Origin: Thermofilaceae archaeon
Lineage (GTDB): Archaea > Thermoproteota > Thermoprotei > Thermofilales > Thermofilaceae
NCBI GenBank assembly: GCA_027027675.1
Contig: JALVKT010000024.1
Coordinates: 1-43,023 of the forward strand
Length of the DNA: 43,023 nucleotides
Direction: 5' to 3'
Shown here: positions 17,107 to 25,988 of the stretch, piece by piece
Position numbering within the stretch: the first letter of the stretch is position 1
Layout of the letters: each line of letters opens with the position of its first letter
Position numbers and translations under genes: made by a program
The notes under the pieces: model-generated
What the model was told of the DNA's origin: nothing
Databases searched by the model: none
The model's input: only the letters and a program-made list of their open reading frames with translations

Positions 17107-17298
17107 TTTATTCTATATAAAAATTGTCTGAAAATCGAGGTTTTTGAATGTTAGAATAAGAGTTTCACATATATATGTAGTGCGCAACTATTAAATATAA
17201 ATAGTTTGCCCCGAACTTGTTATATCATAATATCGATATTCATAGTTCCCAATAACGTTATATTGACCTCTTAACAATAAAATAGAATTGGTGTCTTC
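17107..17298. promoter_or_regulatory. Divergent promoter region livK / moaA
   Basis: AT-rich 192-bp region between divergent genes. The livK TATA box (minus strand TTTTTATATAGAA) is at 17111-17123. Two perfect 12-bp palindromes are present: ACATATATATGT at 17167-17178 and AATATCGATATT at 17229-17240. Either could be an operator. TAAATATAAAT near 17192 is a possible second TATA element. Confidence 0.5.
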
Positions 17299-18345
17299 GT
17301 GGCTCTAATAGACCGTTACGGCCGCCCACTCACACACCTCCGAATCTCTGTGACCAGCGGCTGCAACTATAGGTGCATCTTCTGCCACCGGGAGGGCGAA
17401 CTAGGAACCCCTGACATGCTAGACCCAGCCAAGATAGGACTCGTAGCGGAGGCAGCCTCAAGGATAGGCATCAGGTATTACAAGATAACCGGCGGCGAGC
17501 CTCTTTCAAGGCGGGATATAGACAGCATTGTCGCCTCTGCCAAGCTCTATGGTCGCGGCGAGGTTTCCCTAACAACTAACGGCTACTTCTTAGTTGACAG
17601 GCTCCCCGCCCTGACTGACGCTGGACTGGATAGGATAAACGTGAGCTTGCACTCCCTTAATGGAGAACGGTACAGAGCATTAACAGGCGTTAATGGTCTA
17701 GACCGGGTGTTAGAGGGGCTTTCTCTGGCTAGAGACCTTGGCGTGCCCGTGAAGCTGAACTATGTGCTTACACGACTTAACCGTGACGACCTCTGGGATG
17801 TCCTGGACTACGCGTCCCAAATGGGGTTTAACATAAACGTGATAGAGCTTATACCTGTAGGTGAGGGTGGGAAAAGGTTTTCTGACCTGTACGTGAGCAT
17901 CACGTCTATAGTAAAAGAGCTTCTAGAGAGGGCGGAGAAAATAGAGGTGAGAGACCTCCAATCGAGACCCCGCATAGTACTTCCCTCAGGGATTTACGTT
18001 GAACTCATAGCGAGCTACTGTAACCCCTACTTCTGCATGGGCTGTACGAAGATTAGGCTCACACATGATGGCATGCTAAAACCCTGTATAAACAGGAACG
18101 ACAACCTGGTAAACCTGAACCCAATATTCGCCGCAGATATATCACGTGAAGAGAAGGTGGAAAAGATTGTTGAAGCCTTTTCACGAGCAAATGCTTTGAG
18201 GGAGCCCTTCTTCAGGATAAAAAACGGCGTTTGCGTGAGCTACAACAAAGCCATAAAAGGCAGTCCTAGGTTCCCGTTAGAGATTCAGCAAGCCCTTCTA
18301 CGGCATGCCAGAAGCGAGGAGCATTCTCCAAGCCAGCCCCTTTGA
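17299..18345 (+). CDS. moaA: GTP 3',8-cyclase MoaA (molybdenum/tungsten cofactor synthesis)
   Basis: Radical SAM enzyme for the first step of molybdopterin synthesis. The N-terminal cluster motif is CNYRCIFC (Cx3Cx2C) after the MoaA-typical DRYGRPLTHLRIS. TGGEPLSRRDI is the SAM-binding GGEP region. The second cluster is CNPYFCMGCTKIRLTHDG, with the third ligand near KPC, as in MoaA. Length is normal. The usual C-terminal Gly-Gly, important in characterised MoaA proteins, is absent: the protein ends SPSQPL. Its last 80 bp overlap the 3' end of the convergent hypB gene. The start is a GTG. Confidence 0.88.
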   Translation: MALIDRYGRPLTHLRISVTSGCNYRCIFCHREGELGTPDMLDPAKIGLVAEAASRIGIRYYKITGGEPLSRRDIDSIVASAKLYGRGEVSLTTNGYFLVDRLPALTDAGLDRINVSLHSLNGERYRALTGVNGLDRVLEGLSLARDLGVPVKLNYVLTRLNRDDLWDVLDYASQMGFNINVIELIPVGEGGKRFSDLYVSITSIVKELLERAEKIEVRDLQSRPRIVLPSGIYVELIASYCNPYFCMGCTKIRLTHDGMLKPCINRNDNLVNLNPIFAADISREEKVEKIVEAFSRANALREPFFRIKNGVCVSYNKAIKGSPRFPLEIQQALLRHARSEEHSPSQPL

Positions 18346-19039
18346 GGAGGACCTCCTCCAGCGTCTCGTCAAAGGGTATTTTAGCTAGAACCCGCAGGTT
18401 TTCTGTCTCAGCATATTTCTCTAGGAGTTGTGATCCTGGATGGGGAGCTCCGCCTGGCAGTGTGGCCATATTTTCAACTATTCCAGCTATCCTTATTTTC
18501 TCGTCACGTAGGAGAGATACTAGTCTTTTAACGACTGAAAGGGCGATGATCGATGGCGTAGCTACTACGAGGAATCTATGTGTGTGGCGACGGAAAATTC
18601 TAGTAGATAAGAGCATTTCGTCGCCCGTGCCTGGCGGTAAGTCTACCACTAGGTAGTCTAGGCTGCCCCAGTCCGTGTTGGAAATTATGTCCTCGACAAC
18701 CTCCGTCTTCGCGGCCCCCTTTAGGGGGAGGGGGTTGTCTCCCACGAGAAACGCGAGGGACATGACCTTCATTCCTCTGTGAGGCACGGGTTCTAGCCCC
18801 CGCCTGCTCCCGGTGAGCCTGACGTTTTTGATCCCGAGTATGGCTGGTATGGAGGGGCCGTGCACGTCTAAGTCGAAGAGCCCCACCTTGTACCCCTTCT
18901 TGGCAAGGGCCAGCGCTAAAGCCGCGGATACAACGCTTTTCCCTACACCACCCTTTCCGCTTCCCACGAGTAAAGTCTCGCCGATCTCTGAGAGCCTTTT
19001 CTCGGCGAGCACCTCCCAAGGCTCTACCTGGAGACTCAT
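18266..19039 (-). CDS. hypB: ATPase-type HypB (Mrp/MinD family), nickel insertion partner of HypA
   Basis: 257-residue P-loop ATPase of the Mrp/MinD group. The deviant Walker A is GSGKGGVGKS (about 26-35), followed by FDLDVHGPSIP and VVDLPPGTGDE. Mrp/NBP35 Fe-S carriers have a CxxC near the C-terminal third. This protein has no cysteine at all, so it is unlikely to carry a cluster. Its ATG overlaps the hypA stop codon by 4 bp. In Thermococcus an Mrp-like ATPase encoded with hypA (AtHypB) replaces the GTPase HypB and promotes nickel loading of HypA. Order, overlap and missing cysteines match that enzyme. Mrp is the alternative name an automatic annotation may give. Confidence 0.82.
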   Translation of the reverse strand: MSLQVEPWEVLAEKRLSEIGETLLVGSGKGGVGKSVVSAALALALAKKGYKVGLFDLDVHGPSIPAILGIKNVRLTGSRRGLEPVPHRGMKVMSLAFLVGDNPLPLKGAAKTEVVEDIISNTDWGSLDYLVVDLPPGTGDEMLLSTRIFRRHTHRFLVVATPSIIALSVVKRLVSLLRDEKIRIAGIVENMATLPGGAPHPGSQLLEKYAETENLRVLAKIPFDETLEEVLLKGAGLENAPRFWHAVEGLAESLTGT

Positions 19040-19482
19040 TCCCTCTCACCCTCAACGCTCTTTATCCTAACGCTGAACGGGTTTTCCAGCTCGAAATCTC
19101 GGCTACCGCATTTGGGGCATTTTAGGAAGGAGTATACGAGCATGGGGAGGTAGTGTAGTGGCGGGTCACTGGTTCCTTCTTCATCGACTATGCTGTGCCC
19201 GCTCGTAGCCTCCTGTATGTAGCGTAGCGCCTCCTTCAGATCCCATCGGTACCCACAGTTCTTACAGACAAAGTGAACTGGCGATTTCAGGATTATGAGC
19301 TCGGCGTTCTGCGCGGGGGTTCCCTGGGCGAGTATTCTGAACGCCTCCTCCATGATGTCCGTCTCGAGCTGTGAGAGCTCGTTTACCTCTATCTCTACGC
19401 GCGTTATCCTCTTTAGCCCCTTTTCTTCGGCGAACCGTGTGACAGCCTCAACTATTGATTGGGTCACGCTCCATTCGTGCAT
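19036..19482 (-). CDS. hypA: [NiFe]-hydrogenase nickel metallochaperone HypA
   Basis: 148-residue HypA. The N-terminal MHEWSVT supplies the nickel-binding Met-His-Glu. The structural zinc is held by CKNC (73, 76) and CPKC (122, 125). The stretch between the two Cys pairs is about 45 residues, as in the longer archaeal HypA proteins and unlike the short bacterial loop. hypB follows with a 4-bp overlap, so the pair is translationally coupled. It is divergent from hypDCE with only 57 bp between start codons, so the two hyp units share a promoter region. Confidence 0.93.
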   Translation of the reverse strand: MHEWSVTQSIVEAVTRFAEEKGLKRITRVEIEVNELSQLETDIMEEAFRILAQGTPAQNAELIILKSPVHFVCKNCGYRWDLKEALRYIQEATSGHSIVDEEGTSDPPLHYLPMLVYSFLKCPKCGSRDFELENPFSVRIKSVEGERE

Positions 19483-19539
19483 GGCTGCGATAAAGTATTA
19501 TGACATGAAACTAATAATGGGTTTCTGGGTTACAAAGCT

Positions 19540-20712
19540 GTGCAGAAGCTGGAGCTAGACGCTCTTCGGTATAACCGCGAGGCCGCGGAAAAAGTTAGGA
19601 GGATTATTTGGAAGCTAGCGGGTAGGCTTGGTGGCCGGACTGTAAAGTTGATGAATTTCTGCGGTACGCATGAGTGGACAACAGTTCATTTCGGCTTACG
19701 CAGCCTAATGCCCCCCAACGTTAAACTCGTAGCAGGGCCTGGCTGCCCAGTATGTGTGACCCCCTCCCACTACATCGAAGAATCCATAAGACTTGCAATG
19801 GACGGCGTAAAGGTTTACAGTTTTGGGGACGCATTTAAGCTCCCAGCGCTGCGCAGGGTGAAGGGCGCTAGGAACCTCGAAGAGGCTAAAGCACTGGGCG
19901 GCTCCGTAGAGGTAGTGTACAGCTTCCTAGACGCCGTCAAGAAGGCCCGCGCCGACGACGGTGAAGGAGTCTTTCTAGGGATAGGGTTTGAAACTACGAC
20001 GCCTAGCTACTCGATACCTTTACGTTCTAGGCAGATACCTGACAATCTCTTCTTTCTAAGCGTGTTGAGGCTTACGCCTCCAGCGGCGGACTTCGCTATT
20101 AAAGCGGCGCTTGACAGGGGTCTTACCCCGGTTCAAGGCATAATAGCCCCGGGCCACGTGTCGACGATTATAGGCGCCAAGCCTTGGAAGGAGCTAGCCG
20201 AGAAGTACGGTATTCCCGCGGTTGTATCGGGGTTTGAGCCCTTAGACCTTCTAGTGTCCATCGCGATGCTGTTGAAGATGATAGTTGAGGGTAGAAACAC
20301 CGTGGAGATAGAGTATAAGAGGCTTGTAACCTGGGAGGGCAACATATATGTTCAGAGAGTCAACTCCGAGGTTTTCCAGGTGGAGGATGCCGCGTGGAGG
20401 GGGCTGGGCTTCATACCAGAGAGCGGCCTTGAACTTAAGGGTGAATACAGGAGATACGATGCCGCCAGAGAGTTCGGCATAGAGCCCTTGACTAGGGAGA
20501 AGTGGAGGTACGACCTGCCCGCGGCCTGTAAATGCGCTGATATAACTCTCGGCCTCGCGGAGCCCACGGACTGCCCCATGTTTAAGAAGGCCTGTACGCC
20601 TGAGAGGCCTATAGGGCCGTGCATGGTGTCCCTTGAGGGGACGTGCGCCGTGTGGGCTCGTTTCGGCGGTGGAGGACTGGCCGAGGAGATAGCCCGTGAG
20701 GTGGGTGTCTGA
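19540..20712 (+). CDS. hypD: Hydrogenase maturation factor HypD
   Basis: 390-residue Fe-S scaffold on which HypC and HypE assemble the Fe(CN)2CO group. HypD-specific motifs are visible: MNFCGTHEWTT, GPGCPVCVTP, GIGFETTTPS, APGHVSTIIG and, near the C-terminus, CKCADITLG and GPCMVSLEGTCAVWARFG with the [4Fe-4S] cysteines. Length is typical. The start is a GTG. hypC follows 2 bp after the stop codon. Confidence 0.96.
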   Translation: MQKLELDALRYNREAAEKVRRIIWKLAGRLGGRTVKLMNFCGTHEWTTVHFGLRSLMPPNVKLVAGPGCPVCVTPSHYIEESIRLAMDGVKVYSFGDAFKLPALRRVKGARNLEEAKALGGSVEVVYSFLDAVKKARADDGEGVFLGIGFETTTPSYSIPLRSRQIPDNLFFLSVLRLTPPAADFAIKAALDRGLTPVQGIIAPGHVSTIIGAKPWKELAEKYGIPAVVSGFEPLDLLVSIAMLLKMIVEGRNTVEIEYKRLVTWEGNIYVQRVNSEVFQVEDAAWRGLGFIPESGLELKGEYRRYDAAREFGIEPLTREKWRYDLPAACKCADITLGLAEPTDCPMFKKACTPERPIGPCMVSLEGTCAVWARFGGGGLAEEIAREVGV

Positions 20713-20714
20713 CC

Positions 20715-21017
20715 ATGTGTTGGGGTGTACCTGCTCGCGTGATAAAAATAGGGGAGTATACTGCGCTAGTTGATTTTGGCGGCGGAAGCACGAGGGAAGT
20801 TGTGCTTGCCGCGAAGGATGTGAAGGAGGGAGACCTTGTAATGGTGCACGCTGGCGCCATTATAGGTAGGATTAGCGAAGAGGAACTGCTGAGCTCGTTA
20901 GAGCTGTACAAGGAGATGGCTGTTTCTCTCGCAGATGGGGAGGAGCGGAGGGAGATTGAGGAGTACATTGAGAGGTATAAGCAGTTGCTGGGGGTGAAGA
21001 GTGGTGGTGAAAGCTAG
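20715..21017 (+). CDS. hypC: Hydrogenase maturation chaperone HypC
   Basis: 100-residue HypC/HupF OB-fold protein. The N-terminal MCWGVPARVIKIG contains the essential Cys2, which binds the iron intermediate together with HypD. VDFGGGSTREV and KEGDLVMVHAGAIIGRI follow the family. The C-terminus has a charged helical tail (about 70-100) longer than in small bacterial HypC. It is placed between hypD and hypE and overlaps hypE by 17 bp. Confidence 0.95.
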   Translation: MCWGVPARVIKIGEYTALVDFGGGSTREVVLAAKDVKEGDLVMVHAGAIIGRISEEELLSSLELYKEMAVSLADGEERREIEEYIERYKQLLGVKSGGES

Positions 21018-22044
21018 GTTTTTAACTTTGGCTCACGGGGCCGGCGGCGTTGAGACGGGAGAGATCCTGGAAGAACTTGTTCTCTCAAAGTTTCCTCCTG
21101 AGCTTAAGAAGGCCCTAGAGGGTTACGGAACAGACGTACTTGATGATGGTGCGACGCTAAAGATAGGGGGCCTCCACGTAGTCCTCTCCATAGACGCGTA
21201 CACTGTGAACCCGCCGTTTTTCCCTGGTGGAAACATCGGCGTACTGGCTGCCTCTGGCTCGATAAACGACGTTTTAATGATGGGTGGGCGGCCGGTGGCT
21301 ATGATGGACTCCATAGTTGCCCAAGAAGGTTTTCCAGTCGACAAGTTGGACGTGATAATGGAGTCTTTCGCCAAGGTCCTTAGGGAAAACGGTGTCGCCC
21401 TCATCGGAGGAGACCTCAAGGTTTTACCGAAAGACGACCTTAGCGGCGTGGTCATAACAACTGTGGGGGTAGGCCTTGCGCGAAAAGTTATAGTTGATAG
21501 AGACCTCAGGCCGGGAGACAAGATAGTTGTGAGCGGCCCTCTCGGCGAGCATGGGGCCACGATACTTGCGCTCCAGTACGGCGTAGACTTGGGGGAAACC
21601 CAGCTTAGAAGTGATGTCCGCCCGCTCACCGACTTGATGCTTCCCCTGCTTGAGAAGTACGGCGATCACATACATGCGGCTAGAGACCCTACGCGGGGAG
21701 GTCTAGCCATGACTTTGAACGACTGGGCCCGGGAGAGCGGAACCGTCATAGTGGTGGAGGAAGACAGGATTCCCCTGAGAGAACCTGTGGTCTCTTATGC
21801 CGAGATGCTGGGTATAGAGCCTTTAGCCCTTGCCTCTGAGGGCGTGGCCGTACTGGGCGTCGCGGCTGACGTGGCGGAAGAAATAGTTGGCGAGATGCGT
21901 AGGCTCGGCTACAGCGAGGCTTCTGTGATAGGGGAGGCTAGGAGGAGCGAGAAGTATAGCGGATACGTGCTCTATAAGAGCAGTGTCGGCGGAGTAAGGA
22001 TACTTGAGCCTCCTCGCGGAGAACTTGTGCCTAGGATATGTTAA
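21001..22044 (+). CDS. hypE: Hydrogenase maturation factor HypE
   Basis: 347-residue ATP-dependent dehydratase of the PurM/AIR synthetase fold. It converts the thiocarboxamide on its C-terminal Cys to thiocyanate for the CN ligands of the active site. The ATP region DDGATLKIGG and FFPGGNIGVLAASGSIND is visible, as are ISGD-like GGDLKVLP, DPTRGGLA and the essential C-terminal PRIC. The substrate carbamoyl group comes from HypF, which is not in this window. Three consecutive GTG codons (21001-21009) are possible starts inside the hypC reading frame. Confidence 0.96.
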   Translation: MVVKARFLTLAHGAGGVETGEILEELVLSKFPPELKKALEGYGTDVLDDGATLKIGGLHVVLSIDAYTVNPPFFPGGNIGVLAASGSINDVLMMGGRPVAMMDSIVAQEGFPVDKLDVIMESFAKVLRENGVALIGGDLKVLPKDDLSGVVITTVGVGLARKVIVDRDLRPGDKIVVSGPLGEHGATILALQYGVDLGETQLRSDVRPLTDLMLPLLEKYGDHIHAARDPTRGGLAMTLNDWARESGTVIVVEEDRIPLREPVVSYAEMLGIEPLALASEGVAVLGVAADVAEEIVGEMRRLGYSEASVIGEARRSEKYSGYVLYKSSVGGVRILEPPRGELVPRIC

Positions 22045-22048
22045 AAAA

Positions 22049-23410
22049 TTAGGCCTTTTCGATTTTATCTGCTAGAACCTCTACGATGTTTTTAACCGCC
22101 ACGTCTAGGCCGTATACCCTCGCGTTCATCCTTATCGTGTGTATGCATCCTACGCAGGCCGTGGCCACGACGTCGGCTCCTGACTCCTTTATCTCGTCTA
22201 TCTTTGCCTTGCCGGCTATGTGCATGTCGTGCTCCAGGTTTTTGAGGAACTCCATCTCCTCCTTTGAAATCTTCATGTTCATGCCTGTGAGCTTGCCTAG
22301 GAAGTTTAGTGTGGGAAGCACCACGCAGGCTATGGCGTTTCCTCCTCCACAGCACTTGTTGAAGAGGCCATGGCTTGCAAGTTTCCTAAAGTTGCTGGAA
22401 GCCATTGAGAGAACCTCCGCTGGCTCCTCGATGAGCCCGGCGAAGCGCCCCATCTTGCAGGGGCTGTGCCACGTGACCTTCTCGTCCCCCTTCTTGAACT
22501 TTATTTCTCCGCGCTTTGCGGCTTCAAGCACTAGCTCGACAAAGTGTATCACCTTGAAGGGAGGCTTTTCTCCAACGATTTTTGGCAGGTCGAACCTGAA
22601 GGACGTGTAGGGGTAGCCTCCGTCGCTTAGAACCACGTATTCCGGGCCTATCTCCTTTATGTAGTTGTAGATCCTCTTTATGGTCTCGGCTGCCGCTTCG
22701 CCGTCTCCCGCGAGCGCGCCCACCGGCGCCCTTATGGAGAGCGGGTCGCTGGGCATTGTCCAGTCTACTCCCATTGTTGAGAGTATCTTTACGGCGGAGA
22801 CTATCGCTTCGGGCGAGATCATCGCCTCGGCGAGCGATGTTATGTAGAGGTACTTTGCGCCTTTCTTGTCGAGGGGTAGCTCTCCCCCAGCCGCCTCCTT
22901 AGCTTTTTCCAGTACCTCGCTCCACAGCTTCTTGAACCCCTCAACCTGGTTGTAGGCGGTGCTCACTTCGAGGTCTATCATAGCCTTGAGCGCCGTGGGT
23001 ACGCGTCCGGTCTTTGTAAGGAATCCTCTGACGAGCTTTATCATCTCTCCGCTATGTATGCCGAAGGGGCATGTGACGTAGCAGAGGCCACAGTTTGTGC
23101 AGCGGTAAGCCATCTCGGCCCACTTGTTGAGTTCCTCGGCGCTTCTCGGGACGCCGGCGTGGAAAAGCCAGGGGAAGATCTTCGGCAGTATTGACAGCTG
23201 GCTTCTAGTGAGCTTTCTCAGATTCTCCGCCTTGTTTACTGGTCCATACTCCTCTCCAACAGCGTAGTAGGGGCACGCTGTCTCGCAGGCAGCGCATGAA
23301 ACACAGTTTTCTATGAAGTGCACCATTACCGGGTCCATGTGGCTAGCTATGCTCTCGGCGGCCGCCTTAACCCTTCCCGGATCATATGAGACCCAGTCTA
23401 CCTCTACCAT
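22049..23410 (-). CDS. isp2: HdrD-like iron-sulfur protein of the hydrogenase (Isp2)
   Basis: 453-residue heterodisulfide-reductase-D-like protein. Two N-terminal [4Fe-4S] motifs are CVSCAACETACP (Cys36-46) and CTNCGLCYVTCP (Cys104-114). The C-terminal CCG domain is intact: HSPCKMGR, NKCCGGGNA and CVGC. The position of the first CCG repeat is degenerate and lacks cysteine. It is the last gene of the hydrogenase operon, 2 bp after the cytochrome-b-like Isp1. In Isp-type [NiFe] hydrogenases these two pass electrons from the enzyme to quinone or another acceptor. It faces hypE tail to tail with a 4-bp gap. Confidence 0.87.
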   Translation of the reverse strand: MVEVDWVSYDPGRVKAAAESIASHMDPVMVHFIENCVSCAACETACPYYAVGEEYGPVNKAENLRKLTRSQLSILPKIFPWLFHAGVPRSAEELNKWAEMAYRCTNCGLCYVTCPFGIHSGEMIKLVRGFLTKTGRVPTALKAMIDLEVSTAYNQVEGFKKLWSEVLEKAKEAAGGELPLDKKGAKYLYITSLAEAMISPEAIVSAVKILSTMGVDWTMPSDPLSIRAPVGALAGDGEAAAETIKRIYNYIKEIGPEYVVLSDGGYPYTSFRFDLPKIVGEKPPFKVIHFVELVLEAAKRGEIKFKKGDEKVTWHSPCKMGRFAGLIEEPAEVLSMASSNFRKLASHGLFNKCCGGGNAIACVVLPTLNFLGKLTGMNMKISKEEMEFLKNLEHDMHIAGKAKIDEIKESGADVVATACVGCIHTIRMNARVYGLDVAVKNIVEVLADKIEKA

Positions 23411-23412
23411 TT

Positions 23413-24201
23413 TTAGACACCCCTCGTGTATTTCAGGTCATACCACTCGTGGAGCTTGCCAAACCAGAAGCTGAAGACGAAGTGCCAGAACTTCGTGAAT
23501 GGTAGCAGTGCCACGAGGGCCTCAGCCAGTATTATGTGGATGCCAAGCATGAGCCTGTAAGTTACGATGTCGCCGCTGGGAAGGTGGTGTGCCGCGAGAA
23601 AGCCGAAGACAAGTATTAGCAGCAACAGTGTGAGGTCGAAGAAGTCGCCGAGCCTTACATGGTGAAGGCCCTGGGCCCTCCTGACAATCTTGTCTCCAAG
23701 CTTGTAGGATACGCCGAGGATCGCCAGTATCGCTAGGACGTCGCCGTTCAATATGATCGTCAAGGGGCCCCATATCGTGTTTACAAAGCCCCACTGCATC
23801 TCAGAAACAGGCTTTATCGGCGAGACCGCAGAGAGCGCCCCAGTGGTCGCCGAGAGGGGTATGGCGAAGGGTTCTAGGAGGGCGTAGGGCGGGAACCAGT
23901 ATGCAAAGAATGCTATGTGCTGGCTAAGCAGAAAGATGAGGGGTATAACGCCGAGGATGTGGAGCATTACGAGGCCTGTTATAAAGTCGTGGGGCTTCCT
24001 CTTGATGCTCTGGATTATGGGGTCTAAAAAAGTCATTACAAGCTCCTTGGCCAGGTGGCCGGCCCCCCTCTTGCGGCGTTCCGGCCTCGGCGCTCTCTTC
24101 CAGAAGAGCAGGTACTTGAGAAGCCTGTACGTCGCTCCGAAGGCGAAGATGCCTACCACGTAGGGGGGAGCGACATAGATTGCGAAGTCTAGGAGATCCA
24201 T
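23413..24201 (-). CDS. isp1: Cytochrome-b-like membrane subunit of the hydrogenase (Isp1, NarI/DsrM-like)
   Basis: 262-residue membrane protein with about five hydrophobic helices: near 7-30, 75-105, 110-130, 145-170 and 190-235. It resembles NarI/DsrM-type di-haem cytochrome b. Candidate haem-ligand histidines are in the helix VMLHILGVIPLIFLLSQHIAFF and in FLAAHHLPSG and LGIHIILAEA. A basic cytoplasmic loop (RKRGAGHLAKE) separates the first two helices. Its position between the hydrogenase large subunit and the HdrD-like gene identifies it as Isp1, the membrane anchor and electron conduit. Confidence 0.85.
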   Translation of the reverse strand: MDLLDFAIYVAPPYVVGIFAFGATYRLLKYLLFWKRAPRPERRKRGAGHLAKELVMTFLDPIIQSIKRKPHDFITGLVMLHILGVIPLIFLLSQHIAFFAYWFPPYALLEPFAIPLSATTGALSAVSPIKPVSEMQWGFVNTIWGPLTIILNGDVLAILAILGVSYKLGDKIVRRAQGLHHVRLGDFFDLTLLLLILVFGFLAAHHLPSGDIVTYRLMLGIHIILAEALVALLPFTKFWHFVFSFWFGKLHEWYDLKYTRGV

Positions 24202-24207
24202 GCCGCT

Positions 24208-25986
24208 CTACCTCGTTATCATCTTCTTTATTGTCTTGATGCTTCCAACCTGGAGGTGCACGGCGCACGCTATGCAGGGGTCGAAGCTCCTGATCGCCCT
24301 GACGAAGTCGAGGCCCTGCCACTGCTCCGGCGGCACCTCCTCTGTGACAACTGTGTTGTAGACGCTCTGCTCGAAGGGCGACATGCCCCACTTGTCCTTG
24401 GGGGACACGTTGCCCGTGGTAGGCGCATGTATCTGGTAGTTCACTATGCGGCCGCCCTCCTGTACTATCCAGTGCCTAACGGTGCCCCTCGGCGCCTCTG
24501 TGAAGCCGACGCCGAAGGTTCTCCTGCTGGGCGGGCTCCAAGGCCTTGACGTCTTTATGTGGCCGTTCCTCACCATTTCTACGGCTTTAAGAACGTTCTT
24601 CCACGCGATGGCAGCGTCTATTACGAGGTTGAAGGCCCTGGCCAGGTCCCTCTGGAGCGTCGTGGAGTACGGGGGAGCCTTCCATTCGAGCTCCATCTCC
24701 TCCACAACGGCCGGAGGCAGGTCGTCTGCGCCACCGCTCCTAGGCAGCGTGACCTTTAACACCCCGTTGCCGCTGCCGTAATCGTTGGGCTGGTACGCCG
24801 TAACGACGAGCCTCGCTATCGGCCCCACCTCGAACGGCGTGACCGTGCCGTCCTTCCACACGAAGCGTACATGCGCCGCCCAGGTGTACTTGCCATTCCA
24901 GTCTATAGCGCCGGGCTTAGGTATCGTTGTCTTGTTCCAGGGGTGGAAGTGCACGTCCTGCTTGCCCCAGAGCAGCTTGTTGCCCTCCGGGTCGGTCTCG
25001 GTGAACACTGAGTCCCAGTTCTTGTAGAACGCCCTGTCTACGTGCTCCATTATGCTCAGGTTTATCTCCTTGTAGCTCTTCGTCACAAGTTCGCCGTTCA
25101 CGAAGGCGCCCGGCTTAATGTCCCTCTTTATGGCCGCCTCGTCTATGTTCTTGTAGAACTCCTCGGGTGACCCGTTAAGCGCCGAGTACGCCTCGGGGTC
25201 GTCGAACACTCCGCCGCTCACCATGTTGTGCCTATCATACGTCTTGCCCTGATCCTTGTAGCCCTCGTGCTCCTCGTAGAACCATACGAGATCCTGCCAC
25301 ACTGTGTAGACAAACTTCACCCAGGCGGTAAGCTTGGTGAGCCTGTACGTATAGCCTATGAGGAGATACTCGGCGTTCGTGAGGTCCGTGGATATGCCGC
25401 CCGGGATTATCGTGGATGGGTGGCTGTGCCTGCCATATATCATCACGCCGCCCTCCCTGGCGATCCTCTGATACTTGACGGCGAGCTGCCATATCTTCCC
25501 TGAGATGGGGTTGAGACCCCTCATAATGTCAGCTATCTTGGCGAAGCCGTGGATATCCCTGTGAGGAGCATCTATCTTCTGTGCGTCGGCCCATACCCGG
25601 GGAGTCAGCTTCTTCACCATTAGCTCGCTGTAGTCGGGGCCGCCCAGCATGTTGAGGATTATAGAGTGGTCATATAGCGGATCCGTCATGGCGAATGCCA
25701 GGTTCCGGAGCACCACGCCGAAGGGCTCGGGAGCCACCCCGTAGACCATGTCGTTGGCGTGCATGGACGCGTTGGCGTGGCTCGCGCCGCAGACACCGCA
25801 TATCCTCGACGTAATGTGTATCGCGTCCTCGGGGGGTCTGCCCCTGAGGAATACCTCGAAGCCCCTGAACATTGTCGCGAAGACCCAGACATCCTTGGGC
25901 TTCTTAGTGGTTTCATCGACGAGAGCCCTGAGGGCTAGGTGCCCCTCTATCCTCGTTATAGGGTCTATAAACACCTCCCTAACCAT
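24208..25986 (-). CDS. [NiFe] hydrogenase large (catalytic) subunit, group 1
   Basis: 592-residue subunit carrying the Ni-Fe(CN)2CO site. The four metal-binding cysteines lie in RICGVCGASH (Cys63, Cys66) and DPCIACAVH (Cys571, Cys574). After His577 there is a 15-residue C-terminal extension (LQVGSIKTIKK...), the peptide normally removed by an M52 endopeptidase once nickel is inserted. A matching protease is encoded at 28.1 kb. The N-terminal ITRIEGHLALR is standard. The operon order, small-large-Isp1-Isp2, points to a membrane-anchored, outward-facing uptake hydrogenase. The 1e/1g subgroup is my inference from the Isp genes. Confidence 0.96.
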   Translation of the reverse strand: MVREVFIDPITRIEGHLALRALVDETTKKPKDVWVFATMFRGFEVFLRGRPPEDAIHITSRICGVCGASHANASMHANDMVYGVAPEPFGVVLRNLAFAMTDPLYDHSIILNMLGGPDYSELMVKKLTPRVWADAQKIDAPHRDIHGFAKIADIMRGLNPISGKIWQLAVKYQRIAREGGVMIYGRHSHPSTIIPGGISTDLTNAEYLLIGYTYRLTKLTAWVKFVYTVWQDLVWFYEEHEGYKDQGKTYDRHNMVSGGVFDDPEAYSALNGSPEEFYKNIDEAAIKRDIKPGAFVNGELVTKSYKEINLSIMEHVDRAFYKNWDSVFTETDPEGNKLLWGKQDVHFHPWNKTTIPKPGAIDWNGKYTWAAHVRFVWKDGTVTPFEVGPIARLVVTAYQPNDYGSGNGVLKVTLPRSGGADDLPPAVVEEMELEWKAPPYSTTLQRDLARAFNLVIDAAIAWKNVLKAVEMVRNGHIKTSRPWSPPSRRTFGVGFTEAPRGTVRHWIVQEGGRIVNYQIHAPTTGNVSPKDKWGMSPFEQSVYNTVVTEEVPPEQWQGLDFVRAIRSFDPCIACAVHLQVGSIKTIKKMITR

Positions 25987-25988
25987 GC

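Noticed and set aside
18266-19039. Reading the ATPase beside hypA as an ordinary Mrp/NBP35 Fe-S carrier
   Set aside because: It has no cysteine at all and is coupled to hypA, which fits ATPase-type HypB better.
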